Of a stretch of 26,442 nucleotides of DNA, positions 15,498 to 22,750 are shown one piece after another (position 1 is the stretch's first letter; each line of letters opens with the position of its first letter). This DNA comes from Armatimonadota bacterium. Its GTDB lineage: Bacteria > Armatimonadota > UBA5829. A program made the position numbers and the translations under genes. The notes below the pieces were generated by a model. The model saw only the letters and a program-made list of their open reading frames with translations. It ran no database searches and was not told where the DNA came from. Location of the stretch: positions 1 to 26,442 of the forward strand of contig JAOAGX010000002.1 in assembly GCA_026415535.1 (NCBI GenBank). Reading direction: 5' to 3'.

Positions 15498-15598
15498 TCG
15501 CCATTCTGACCCATAGCCCGTCGTTCTAACCCATGGTCCGTCATTCTGACCCATAGCCCGTCGTTCTAGCCCATGGTCCGTCATTCTGACCCATAGGT
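15498..15598. repeat. 20-bp tandem array with alternating unit types
   Basis: Consecutive units CCGTCGTTCTAACCCATGGT (15518), CCGTCATTCTGACCCATAGC (15538), CCGTCGTTCTAGCCCATGGT (15558) and CCGTCATTCTGACCCATAGG (15578) alternate between two types, so the higher-order period is 40 bp. A further unit starts at 15498. The array runs straight into an interspersed repeat copy that begins with the same CCGTCATTCTGA. Looser units of the same kind recur at 15702-15790. Confidence 0.8.
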
Positions 15599-15599
15599 C

Positions 15600-15671
15600 C
15601 GTCATTCTGAGCGTAGCGAAGAATCTCCCGACGACCAGCACTTAGAGATCCTTCGCTTCGCTCAGGACGAC
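15600..15671. repeat. Pair of inverted interspersed repeats forming a long hairpin
   Basis: A GAATCT-type copy (15600-15627) and an inverted GGATCT-type copy (15645-15671) face each other over a 17-nt loop. They can form an imperfect stem of about 26 bp. The two arms differ at the co-varying TT/AA versus CC/GG positions, so they are two distinct subtypes rather than one duplicated sequence. Confidence 0.7.
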
Positions 15672-15789
15672 TTGTCTACGTGTCTGTTTATGCTCCAGGA
15701 GTACGCCATTCTGGCCCAGTAGCTTGTTCATTCTGTTCCAGTAGCTCATTCGTTCTGACCCATTGCCCGTTATTCTGACCCATAGGCCA

Positions 15790-15815
15790 GTCATTCTGAG
15801 TGTAGCGAAGAATCT
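15790..15815 (+). repeat. Interspersed repeat copy, slightly degraded
   Basis: Core TTCTGAGTGTAGCGAAGAAT differs from the usual copy by one base. It lies 40 bp upstream of the promoter of the OB-fold/ECF operon. Confidence 0.7.
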
Positions 15816-15853
15816 GAGTCTGCAAAACTGCTTAATATTTTTTAATTTGGGGC

Positions 15854-15882
15854 TTGACAATCGAATTGTAACGTGCTACGAT
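15854..15882 (+). promoter_or_regulatory. Sigma70-type promoter of the OB-fold/ECF operon
   Basis: A perfect -35 TTGACA (15854-15859) and -10 TACGAT (15877-15882) are separated by exactly 17 bp. They lie about 50 bp upstream of the ribosome binding site of the first gene, with the orientation of the operon. Confidence 0.75.
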
Positions 15883-15892
15883 TCAGCAAAAC

Positions 15893-15912
15893 GTAGTACT
15901 ACAGAGTAGTAC
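15893..15912. promoter_or_regulatory. Operator-like palindrome at the predicted transcription start
   Basis: GTAGTACTAC (15893-15902) is self-complementary. GTACTAC (15896-15902) is also followed after AGA by its reverse complement GTAGTAC (15906-15912). The site covers the expected start point, ~10-30 bp after the -10, a common position for repressor binding; alternatively the RNA would carry a 5' hairpin. Confidence 0.5.
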
Positions 15913-15932
15913 CACCGAGAGGAGAGGTAGTG

Positions 15933-17282
15933 ATGAGCAAGCTGGTAAAGGTTTTGGCAATACTCGTCGCGTGTATAATCGCGGCGGGAACGTGTGAAGG
16001 TCTGGATAATATATGGGATTTGGAGGCGGTTGATCAGTACGGTATCGGCACGCATCCGAAGGTCAACGCTTCAACAAACGATCCAAACAATCGTGTTATT
16101 GTCGAAGGTATCGCGCTTGCTGGGTCGAGCGAGATTTTGAACCCTGGTCCACCTGCTGGCATGGGTATTGCGTACACTCTGTTTATACAAGACGACACAT
16201 CCTACCGTGGCGGGATTCAAGCTTGGGCCGGTTCGTGGTTTTATGGAGATCCGTTGTGGACTAGTCTCCGAAACACCGACTACATCAATGTCAATGCTGG
16301 GGACAGGGTGAGGATCACAGGATTCCTCGCCGACGCGGGACGAGGTAAGGTCGTAATCAATCACCGTCACTCGAACAACCCAGTTTTGGTTTTTACAGTC
16401 GAAGTGCTTGGCCATCCGGGGCTGCCCGATCCGGTTTTTATACCATCTGTTTCGGCCTGCAACTACTTTGATCAGACGCGTGCTGGCGGCGGAGAGTTCT
16501 ATCAGACGCGTTATGCGATGTTGCACGGGCTTAATATTGTAAGCGGAAACTGGGCTAACAATTCACTTCTAACCGTTGCTGACAGTACTGGCTCGGTCGG
16601 TATGCTTTTATCTTTGATGGGTGACTTTAACGGCAAACAGCCGCCTCAGGGCAAACTGAACGTGGTTGGTATTTTCGATCAAGAGGATACAACCCTTCCG
16701 CATACTGAAGGCTACAGGTTGTGGGTCAAGAGGCAATCGGACGTGGCGCTGGCGTTGGATGCTTGTCGCCAGGTTAGGTCGCGCAGTAATGGAGAGCGGG
16801 TAGGGTTGGCCAACAAAGTCGTGTCTCGCGCGTATCCCGGCTACTTCTATATACAGGACGCCGGGCGAACGGGCGGGGTGCGAGTAGTTAGCAATCGCTC
16901 GGTTGTCCCTGGTAATGTGGTTTGCGTGCAGGGAAGTGTAACAAGTATCACGAATGAGAAAGTGGTGACGCCTACATATTTGATTGTCAACAGCGGTAGT
17001 GCTCCTAAACCGATCGGAGTAACAAGCCGCGAGCTATGGCGCATGACCGGTCTGGATGTGCGCGGCCTGCTAGTTAGGTGCGTGTGCAAGATTGGTGTTG
17101 ATCAAGGTGGTGGGGTATATTCCCTGACCGATGATGCCGGAAAGACGATTTACGTGCAGACGAACGGGGTTACTCTGCCCAGCACGGGAACCAGAGTTGC
17201 TATTGATGCTGTGGTGAGTGAATTGAATGGAACACCGATGCTGCTTCTTGCATCGGGGGATGACGTGCATACGCTGGAATGA
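15933..17282 (+). CDS. Secreted protein with tandem OB-fold-like beta domains
   Basis: This is a 449-residue protein with signal peptide MSKLVKVLAILVACIIAAGT. The ATG at 15933 (or GTG 15930) follows GAGAGGAGAGG. The mature part has repeated blocks of the type V.I.G...D..G...I....: VRITGFLADAGRGKVVINHR (about 125-144), SLLTVADSTGSVGML and LNVVGIFDQED (about 210-260), YFYIQDAGRTGGVRVVSNRSV (about 305-325) and VYSLTDDAGKTIYVQ near the end. These look like three or four OB-fold units, as in nucleic-acid- or sugar-binding extracellular proteins. No catalytic motif was seen. It heads an operon of overlapping genes; its stop overlaps the next start (ATGATGA). Domain boundaries are approximate and the function is unknown. 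Confidence 0.75.
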   Translation: MSKLVKVLAILVACIIAAGTCEGLDNIWDLEAVDQYGIGTHPKVNASTNDPNNRVIVEGIALAGSSEILNPGPPAGMGIAYTLFIQDDTSYRGGIQAWAGSWFYGDPLWTSLRNTDYINVNAGDRVRITGFLADAGRGKVVINHRHSNNPVLVFTVEVLGHPGLPDPVFIPSVSACNYFDQTRAGGGEFYQTRYAMLHGLNIVSGNWANNSLLTVADSTGSVGMLLSLMGDFNGKQPPQGKLNVVGIFDQEDTTLPHTEGYRLWVKRQSDVALALDACRQVRSRSNGERVGLANKVVSRAYPGYFYIQDAGRTGGVRVVSNRSVVPGNVVCVQGSVTSITNEKVVTPTYLIVNSGSAPKPIGVTSRELWRMTGLDVRGLLVRCVCKIGVDQGGGVYSLTDDAGKTIYVQTNGVTLPSTGTRVAIDAVVSELNGTPMLLLASGDDVHTLE

Positions 17283-17962
17283 TGAACGGGCACGGACAAC
17301 CGGGGCGAACAACGCCGGGTTTTACTCTTATAGAGTTGCTGGTGGTCATCGCGGTCATCGCGATGTTAGCGGCTTTGTTGGCCCCGGTTCTCATTAATGC
17401 GAAATTGGGTGCAAAAGTGGCGCGGGTTCACTCGGACCTGCGCCAAATAGCAATCGCGATAGATGCGTATAAGGAAGACTGTAAGGGCTTACCACCGGTG
17501 AGGGAGTCTTGCATGTACAACTCCGCTGTGGACTACTATGATCTGCCCAAGGAGCTTTACCAAATGCGCTATCTTCCTATAAGCCGGATGCTTGACCCCT
17601 TTAACACTGTCCGTACACAAGACGGACGGGATCAGGGCCGTGCTTATAAGTATCTAGCCATAGGGTGGGGATACAGTAACAATTCCAGAACCTCGTTTGC
17701 GATGTGGATCCCGAAGGACTATCCGATAAGCAAGCAGGATTGTGCACTGTACTATATGAATAGGGGACGGATTTATCGCTACCCCGAAAGGAAACCTTGG
17801 GAAGCTCCGGTGATTTGGGCTGTATGGAGTGTCGGTCCTGCCGGCGATCCGGGTTGGCAAGAGGCCGGGCTTCGTAAGCTGCCGGTTCCGAGAAGCGAGT
17901 GGTACCCATATAACCCGAGGGGGATCATAGTTCGGCTGAGCGACGGTAGGAAATCGCCGTGA
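17279..17962 (+). CDS. Type IV pilin / pseudopilin-like protein
   Basis: This is a 227-residue protein. A short leader ends at Gly14, followed by FTLIELLVVIAVIAMLAALLAPV, the prepilin peptidase cleavage and N-methylation motif with Glu at mature position 5. The rest is a soluble domain rich in Tyr, Trp and Pro, as in the G-type single prepilins abundant in Armatimonadota and Planctomycetota (the H-X9-DG end is not obvious). No other pilus or type II secretion gene is nearby, so it would use machinery encoded elsewhere. Its start ATG overlaps the stop of the OB-fold gene, and its stop overlaps the start of the ECF S component, which implies coupled translation with a transporter; this is unusual. 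Confidence 0.88.
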   Translation: MMNGHGQPGRTTPGFTLIELLVVIAVIAMLAALLAPVLINAKLGAKVARVHSDLRQIAIAIDAYKEDCKGLPPVRESCMYNSAVDYYDLPKELYQMRYLPISRMLDPFNTVRTQDGRDQGRAYKYLAIGWGYSNNSRTSFAMWIPKDYPISKQDCALYYMNRGRIYRYPERKPWEAPVIWAVWSVGPAGDPGWQEAGLRKLPVPRSEWYPYNPRGIIVRLSDGRKSP

Positions 17963-18474
17963 AATATTCGGCGCGAGATCTTGCTGTTGGGGGACTTTTC
18001 GGAGCGGTTGGCGTCGCGTTGCCGATCGTGTTTCATGCTGTTGGTCTCGGGAGAGCTTTTCTTCCGATGCACTTACCGGTGCTGGTGGGTGGACTTTTAG
18101 TTTCCCCGGCAGTTGCATTTGCTGTAGGAGTGGTAACCCCTCTTGTTTCGTCAGGCTTGACGGGCATGCCGCCGATGGTTCCAACGGCGTTCTTGATGAC
18201 TCTCGAACTCGGAGCGCTGGCTGGAATTGCAAGTATTAGCCGGCGATTGCTTCGGCTTCCGGTGATGGTATCTGTAATTTTCGCGATGGTGGCGGCGCGA
18301 GTGATTGGAGCTTTGGAATTGCTGGCAATCGCTCCTCTGATGGGTATGAAGCAAAGTCCGGTGGTCTATCTAACGCAATCGGTAGTGTTGAGCCTGCCGG
18401 GAATCGCGCTTCAGTTAGTTGCAGCACCTATCGCAGTTGCGGCGATAAATCGGATCAGTCCAGAACAAAGATGA
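17959..18474 (+). CDS. ECF transporter S (substrate-binding) component
   Basis: This is a 171-residue, very hydrophobic protein with about five or six spans. The segment LGRAFLPMHLPVLVGGLLVSPAVAFAVG, then TPLVSSGLTGMPPMVPTAF, fits the PF12822-type S component of energy-coupling-factor importers. In these the (M/L)H.PVL.GGLL..P and TGMPP loops are typical. Family members bind vitamins, metals or other small molecules; the substrate cannot be read here. It starts at GTG 17959, overlapping the previous stop by GTGA, and its own stop overlaps the next ATG. Downstream EcfT and EcfA supply the energising module. Confidence 0.8.
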   Translation: MKYSARDLAVGGLFGAVGVALPIVFHAVGLGRAFLPMHLPVLVGGLLVSPAVAFAVGVVTPLVSSGLTGMPPMVPTAFLMTLELGALAGIASISRRLLRLPVMVSVIFAMVAARVIGALELLAIAPLMGMKQSPVVYLTQSVVLSLPGIALQLVAAPIAVAAINRISPEQR

Positions 18475-18890
18475 AACCATTTACAGACCTCGATCTTGCC
18501 AGGTCTTACCACGGTCACCTGGGACCATATCTGATCATCGGCATCAAAATGGGCAATCGTGCAGTTGCCGAGCTTGCGCCGGAGACTTGCTTCCAGTTGA
18601 GCTGCGAGGTTAGATGTCCGGAAGCGCCGCCGCCTTCGTGTGTGATCGATGGCATTCAACTCTCGACCGGTTGTACGATGGGCAAGGGAAACATCAGTCA
18701 CACTGTAACACCCAACGGGGTCAGCGCCGTATTCACCAATAAAGCAACTGGTCAATCGGTTTGCCTTATGGCTAGGGAAGAATTTGTCAGTCAAGCAACC
18801 GAGTGGCTCAGGGAGTTCGGTGAAGAAAAAGCATCTCTAATGTGTTGGGAAACCGCCTCCGACGAGGTCTTGACGACGTGCGATTCGTAG
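18471..18890 (+). CDS. FmdE-family protein
   Basis: This is a 139-residue cytoplasmic protein of the FmdE family (named after the tungsten/molybdenum formylmethanofuran dehydrogenase operon). Visible motifs are HGHLGPYLIIGIKMG (14-28), the Cys-containing CPEAPPPSCVIDGIQLSTGC (49-68) and TMGKGN. These residues form the metal- or ligand-binding core of the family. The C-terminal zinc-ribbon of some members is absent. In bacteria this family often accompanies metal or pterin-cofactor genes, but the reaction is not established. Being embedded between S component and EcfT with overlapping stops and starts suggests that it handles the imported ligand. Confidence 0.85.
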   Translation: MKPFTDLDLARSYHGHLGPYLIIGIKMGNRAVAELAPETCFQLSCEVRCPEAPPPSCVIDGIQLSTGCTMGKGNISHTVTPNGVSAVFTNKATGQSVCLMAREEFVSQATEWLREFGEEKASLMCWETASDEVLTTCDS

Positions 18891-19591
18891 ATCCTGCTGG
18901 TCGTGGCCTCATATCTTCCATACATCCCTACGTTCGCGTCTATTGTGGTGGCGTGCTGTTATTGGCAGCGGCACTCCCGGACTCACCGCGACGGCTCGTG
19001 GCTACAGGTGTGATCGTGGCTTTGTTCGCTGCGGCTTCGCGAATCGGATGGCGCGTTATCGTGTGGGGAGCGATACCCGTGGTATCGCTAGTGGGAGGCG
19101 TTGGAATTCTTTCGGTCATCTCGGGGATGCGAATGGAGGAGTTTCGACTGCAGCCGGTGGTGATGTTTGCAGGAAAGTGTTACCTTGCCTACCTTGCTTC
19201 CGCTTCTCTTGCCGCAAGCACTCACTACGCTGACGCCCTGCAAGCTTTCGACCTACTGAGGGTTCCGACTCTTTTTACCTCAATCGCAGGAAGTATTTGT
19301 CGCTGGTTTCACTTGGTTTTTAGGGAGGCATCAGCAGCCAATACGGCTCGTGTTCTGCGCGGAGGCGACCGAAAGAACCGGTTGGCACAGGCTGGCGATC
19401 TTGCGCGAATTTCGGCATCAGTGATGACGTGGTCGTTCGCGCGGGCCGAGAGGGTGGCAGCTGCGATGGAGTGCAGAGGATTCCGCGGTATACTGGTGCG
19501 ACTGCCAGGACGACCATTGCGCGCCAGGGATCTAATTTGGCTCGTCGCCATTTTTGCTCTCTTGGTCGGAATATGGGTGGTTCTGCAATAA
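18875..19591 (+). CDS. ECF transporter transmembrane component T
   Basis: This is a 238-residue membrane protein of the CbiQ/EcfT family. I chose GTG 18875 because GAGG lies 9-10 bp upstream; a TTG at 18842 would deepen the overlap. Spans include VYCGGVLLLAAALP, LVATGVIVALFAAAS, VIVWGAIPVVSLVGGVGILSV and the last span LIWLVAIFALLVGIWVVL. The cytoplasmic coupling region contains RAERVAAAMECRGF, the A-x-E-C-R-G signature that contacts the ATPases. It links the S component with the ATPase encoded next, and overlaps the FmdE gene by 16 bp. Confidence 0.88.
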   Translation, partial: DVRFVDPAGRGLISSIHPYVRVYCGGVLLLAAALPDSPRRLVATGVIVALFAAASRIGWRVIVWGAIPVVSLVGGVGILSVISGMRMEEFRLQPVVMFAGKCYLAYLASASLAASTHYADALQAFDLLRVPTLFTSIAGSICRWFHLVFREASAANTARVLRGGDRKNRLAQAGDLARISASVMTWSFARAERVAAAMECRGFRGILVRLPGRPLRARDLIWLVAIFALLVGIWVVLQ

Positions 19592-20298
19592 AGACTCATC
19601 TCGCAATAGAAGTTTCGAACCTCAGTGTGCGCTATCCCGACGGGCGACTCGCGCTTAATGACATCTCGTTCCTAGTTGAGGTGGGCGACTCGGTGGCGGT
19701 CCTTGGAGCAAACGGGGCTGGCAAAAGTACCTTACTGCTTGCTTTGGTTGGCGTGTTGCCTGCCGAAGGCGAAATTCGCTTCGGCGAGATTGTGTTGTCT
19801 GACAAGACGTTGCGCGATGTTCGGCGAAAGGTTCAATTGGTATTTCAGGATCCGAACGACCAGCTTTTCATGCCGCTCGTGCGGGACGATGTAGCGTTTG
19901 GGCCGTTGAACTTTGGCGTGCCCAAAGATCAAGTGCCGCAGTTGGTTGACAAGTCGCTTGAGGCAGTTGGACTCTCAGGGTTCGGAGACCGTGCTCCGCA
20001 CAATCTGAGCCTAGGAGAGCGGAAGCGGGCTGCGATTGCTAGTGTGCTTGCTTGCGAACCCGAGGTTATTCTTTTAGACGAGCCTTCAGCCGGTCTTGAT
20101 GCTCCGGGTAGGCGGCAGTTGTTCAATCTCCTGCGCGATTTTAAAGCTACCAAGCTAATAGCTACTCATGACCTCGTGCTGGCAGAGGAACTGTGCTCCA
20201 AAGCGATTGTTCTCAAAGCCGGAAAGCTGATTACATCCGGCCCAATTAGTTCGCTACTTTCGAACGAAATGTTGTTATCGGATTGCGGGTTGAAGTGA
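19573..20298 (+). CDS. ECF transporter ATP-binding protein (EcfA/CbiO type)
   Basis: This is a 241-residue ATPase. Walker A is GANGAGKST (45-53), Q-loop FQDPNDQLF (91-99, the CbiO-type form), signature LSLGERKR (145-152), Walker B VILLDEPSAGLD (165-176) and switch His in THD. The start ATG 19573 overlaps the end of ecfT by 19 bp; only a weak TCGGA stands before it. Only one ATPase gene is present, so the module probably uses a homodimer, as in group I ECF importers. It closes the operon. Confidence 0.92.
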   Translation: MGGSAIKTHLAIEVSNLSVRYPDGRLALNDISFLVEVGDSVAVLGANGAGKSTLLLALVGVLPAEGEIRFGEIVLSDKTLRDVRRKVQLVFQDPNDQLFMPLVRDDVAFGPLNFGVPKDQVPQLVDKSLEAVGLSGFGDRAPHNLSLGERKRAAIASVLACEPEVILLDEPSAGLDAPGRRQLFNLLRDFKATKLIATHDLVLAEELCSKAIVLKAGKLITSGPISSLLSNEMLLSDCGLK

Positions 20299-20414
20299 TT
20301 TGCTTTGCCGCTGCCTATAGATGATCTACTGTAAGGAATGAACTGAAACGACTCCGCAAGGACTTGCTTGGTCTAGCGTCGAATCAGTAGTAAAAATGGC
20401 GAGAGGGGTTGCAC

Positions 20415-20618
20415 ATGGAAACACAAAGAAACCCTTTGGCGATGATCGCCTACTTCATACTCGGCCTGATCATCATTGTGGTCGCGGTAAAGATAATCTT
20501 ATGGGTTTTGGGTGTGCTTGCTACCCTTGTGGCTTTTATTGTGACTGTGGCGATAGTGATTGGTGTCGGGTATCTGGCATATCTAATCATTCGAGCAGTG
20601 GTCAAAAGCTCTCAATGA
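20415..20618 (+). CDS. Small membrane protein, function unknown
   Basis: This is a 67-residue protein starting METQRNP at ATG 20415, with GAGAGGGG ~6 bp upstream. Residues ~10-60 are almost continuously hydrophobic (AYFILGLIIIVVAVKIILWV, LGVLATLVAFIVTVAIVIGV, GYLAYLIIRAVV), giving two closely packed spans. No motif identifies it. It is 116 bp after the ECF operon on the same strand and convergent with the SIS gene. It could be a read-through member of the operon. Confidence 0.6.
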   Translation: METQRNPLAMIAYFILGLIIIVVAVKIILWVLGVLATLVAFIVTVAIVIGVGYLAYLIIRAVVKSSQ

Positions 20619-20637
20619 AGATGAAGACAGAGTTCTT

Positions 20638-21768
20638 TCACTCGTTCCCAGCGTCAAGATCATGTTCACTGGACGCTGCCGAGCGAGGCGCATCGAATGG
20701 GGCAAGCCTATCATTGATGAACCTCACGCTAGCTACCTCTGTCGGATCAACCCCTCGCAGTATAGCAAGATAATAGCTGACGTAGTCGCCGAGATAGACT
20801 CCATACAGCATCTTTTCTATGGTCGTTGAGCCTTTCATCTCGACCTGAAGCACGCCAAATTTGTCCAGTAGTTCGCTTGCTGCCTGCATAACGGCGAGGT
20901 TCTCGTTTGTCTTGTCGGATGGATCAGTGAGGAATACAAAAGTGGGATTGCATGCCTTTCCGTCGACGTTTTCCCATGCGCATATTTCACCGTCGGCTAG
21001 ATCGGGAAACACGCCTTTGCAGGCCGGTGATTTTCCATTAGCGCCTATTTGGCTTTTCCAGCGAGCCAACACGAGCGCCCGGTAGCCGGCTGCACCGTAA
21101 ATAACAGGTGTCTTGCCGAACAACGTTCGGGCGATTTGCTTGGCGGGATTGCGTTCTAAAGGCGTGTCGGCGCGTAAGAATTCCCTAGTGTTCTTCATCA
21201 ATTTAATTGCGTGCGATGCCTTTTCGATAGCTCCCATCGCCAACCCGATCCGCTCAATCACTGCCAGAGGTGTGAGCATCAAATATCCAATAGCCGACCG
21301 CGATGGTTGACCCGAGGGTACACTCAGAACCAATTTGGGATCAGGCGCCAAGGCGCGAATTTTGGCTCCGGCCGTCAAGCAAACGACTTTTGCGCCCCGA
21401 TCTTGTGCTGCCTTTAGTGCTCTCAGCGCTGTTTGGCTTCGCCCTGAGTGGTCGATGACGAACACAAGCGATTCGTCGCCCACGCACATCGGCATCGTGC
21501 TTACGTGTTGGCTTAGGATTGGTACTTCTGCCTCCTCCGCCAAAGCGTGGCAAACCATGTCTGCAGCCAAACCAGAGTCGCCGACTCCAACGAACAAGAC
21601 CACGTTTGGTTTAACTGCGACAGGTTGCATGCCAAAGCTGCGGCCAATTCCCAACGCCGTCTCACATTGCTCAGGAAGCTCGCTTATGAGCCTGAGCATG
21701 TTCTTTCTGTCAACTTCCTGCATTGCAGTCAGGTTATTCAGGATTTCGGCGGACTCTTCTGCAGTCAT
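20638..21768 (-). CDS. SIS protein of the bifunctional phosphoglucose/phosphomannose isomerase family, probably inactive
   Basis: This is a 376-residue protein with two SIS halves. Family landmarks are VGVGDSGLAADMV (60-72), DHSGRSQTAL (106-115), PSGQPSRSAIGYLMLTPL (151-168) and the C-terminal domain. The region that in active enzymes reads NENAK...FPELNHNEI is here GANGK (242-246) ... FPDLADGEI. The catalytic Glu is therefore Ala243 and the ring-opening His is Asp259. The C-terminal Lys also seems replaced. It probably binds sugar phosphates without isomerising them, although a shifted active site cannot be excluded. Start ATG 21768 follows AGGAGG. It lies downstream of rpsR on the same strand, with its own extended -10 promoter. 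Confidence 0.82.
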   Translation of the reverse strand: MTAEESAEILNNLTAMQEVDRKNMLRLISELPEQCETALGIGRSFGMQPVAVKPNVVLFVGVGDSGLAADMVCHALAEEAEVPILSQHVSTMPMCVGDESLVFVIDHSGRSQTALRALKAAQDRGAKVVCLTAGAKIRALAPDPKLVLSVPSGQPSRSAIGYLMLTPLAVIERIGLAMGAIEKASHAIKLMKNTREFLRADTPLERNPAKQIARTLFGKTPVIYGAAGYRALVLARWKSQIGANGKSPACKGVFPDLADGEICAWENVDGKACNPTFVFLTDPSDKTNENLAVMQAASELLDKFGVLQVEMKGSTTIEKMLYGVYLGDYVSYYLAILRGVDPTEVASVRFINDRLAPFDAPRSAASSEHDLDAGNE

Positions 21769-21848
21769 CTTGTCCTCCTGTTATTGGGACCATTGCGATA
21801 GAGCACAACCTCAGCGTTTTCAGCGATTCGACGCTACGACCGGTTTGG

Positions 21849-21857
21849 ATTATAGCA
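21849..21857 (-). promoter_or_regulatory. Extended -10 promoter of the SIS gene
   Basis: On the minus strand TTGCTATAAT contains a TGnTATAAT extended -10 about 80 bp upstream of the start codon. The only -35-like hexamer, TTCACA, is 20 bp away, too far for a standard spacing, which fits an extended -10 promoter. Confidence 0.4.
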
Positions 21858-21963
21858 ATTTAGTGCTGCTTTTCTGTGAAAGCGAGACTGAAATTACGCA
21901 CTCCACACGCTGCGTATAATCGCCGAAAACCCACATCATCACAGCACTTAGTATTCATTCATT

Positions 21964-22233
21964 TTATTCTGCCGTAAACGGCAGGAGCGCAATCAGCCTA
22001 GCTCTCTTAATAGCTCTACTCAGAGCTCGCTGGTGTGAAGCGCAGGTTCCGGTTGTCCTGCGTGGTAGTATCTTGCCGCGGTCGGTAATGAATTTGCGCA
22101 GGCGGTTAACGTTCTTGTAATCAATATACTCGATCTTGTCAACGCAGAACGCGCAAACCTTGCGGCGAACTTTTCTATATTTCGATGGTTGTTTTTCCTT
22201 GGCGGATTGTCCGCTTTTCTTGCTTGCTGTCAT
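21964..22233 (-). CDS. rpsR: Ribosomal protein bS18
   Basis: This small-subunit protein (89 residues) binds with bS6 on the 16S platform. The core [19 protein letters not shown], then [20 protein letters not shown] and [20 protein letters not shown], is canonical. The Cys pair CAFC plus later CASH indicate a zinc-binding (C+) form. The N-terminus is short and Lys-rich. It is the last gene of rpsF-ssb-rpsR; rplI, often next in other bacteria, is absent here. Confidence 0.97.
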   Translation of the reverse strand: MTASKKSGQSAKEKQPSKYRKVRRKVCAFCVDKIEYIDYKNVNRLRKFITDRGKILPRRTTGTCASHQRALSRAIKRARLIALLPFTAE

Positions 22234-22279
22234 GGGATTACCTCATAAGCTGTCAATTATTCGACAACCGAACAATTCG

Positions 22280-22711
22280 CTATTCCTCGGCAAACGGGTC
22301 ATAGTCCATATCGATATCAGAATTCGGCACGAGCGGCGCGGCCATCCCGGGTTCGGGTTCGGAAATAGGTTCGGCATCGTGCGCTTGGGCATCTTTGGGC
22401 TTATCAAGGAATTGCACCTGGTCTGCTACGACTTCGGTTTTCCAGCGCCTCTGCCCGTCTTGCTGAATCCATGATCGGGTCTGCATTCTGCCTTGGATGC
22501 CGACAAGCCTACCCTTGCTCATATAGTTGGCGACGAATTCGGCCTGCTGTCGCCACGCAACGATGTCGATGAAATCGGCTTCTCGTTCGCCGCTTTCTGA
22601 CTTGAACCGTCGGTCCACAGCGATTCTGAATGAACAAACCGCAACGCCGCTTGGCGTATATTTAAGCTCCGGGTCCGCCACCAATCGTCCTATGAGCACA
22701 ACTACGTTCAT
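22280..22711 (-). CDS. ssb: Single-stranded DNA-binding protein
   Basis: This is a 143-residue protein. The OB-fold (1-~105) begins MNVVVLIGRLVADPELKYTPSG and includes FRIAVDRRF, ADFIDIVAWRQQAEFVANYMSKGRLV and the strand VADQVQFLD. It binds ssDNA as a tetramer during replication and repair. The acidic tail ends MDYDPFAEE rather than the usual DDDIPF-COOH, so the protein-interaction tip is altered and not at the extreme C-terminus. It sits between rpsF and rpsR, the standard order. Confidence 0.96.
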   Translation of the reverse strand: MNVVVLIGRLVADPELKYTPSGVAVCSFRIAVDRRFKSESGEREADFIDIVAWRQQAEFVANYMSKGRLVGIQGRMQTRSWIQQDGQRRWKTEVVADQVQFLDKPKDAQAHDAEPISEPEPGMAAPLVPNSDIDMDYDPFAEE

Positions 22712-22750
22712 CTGTAATTCCCTCCCGGCCGGGAAAGGCCTACCAAGACG

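Larger units (their letters stand above)
15306..15853. other. Repeat-rich intergenic region
   Basis: No believable gene lies here. Bases 15477-15815 are almost entirely built from short degenerate units related to CCGTCATTCTGACCCATAG and from three interspersed repeat copies. The part 15306-15476 shows nothing I can name. Confidence 0.6.

Noticed and set aside
14971..15516. 181-codon plus-strand open frame over the LuxR-type gene
   Set aside because: It is the antisense shadow of the HTH gene, with Ser/Leu-rich translation, and runs into the repeats.
15477..15815. CRISPR-like array
   Set aside because: Units are contiguous with no unique spacers and they diverge freely; this is a tandem repeat, not a CRISPR.
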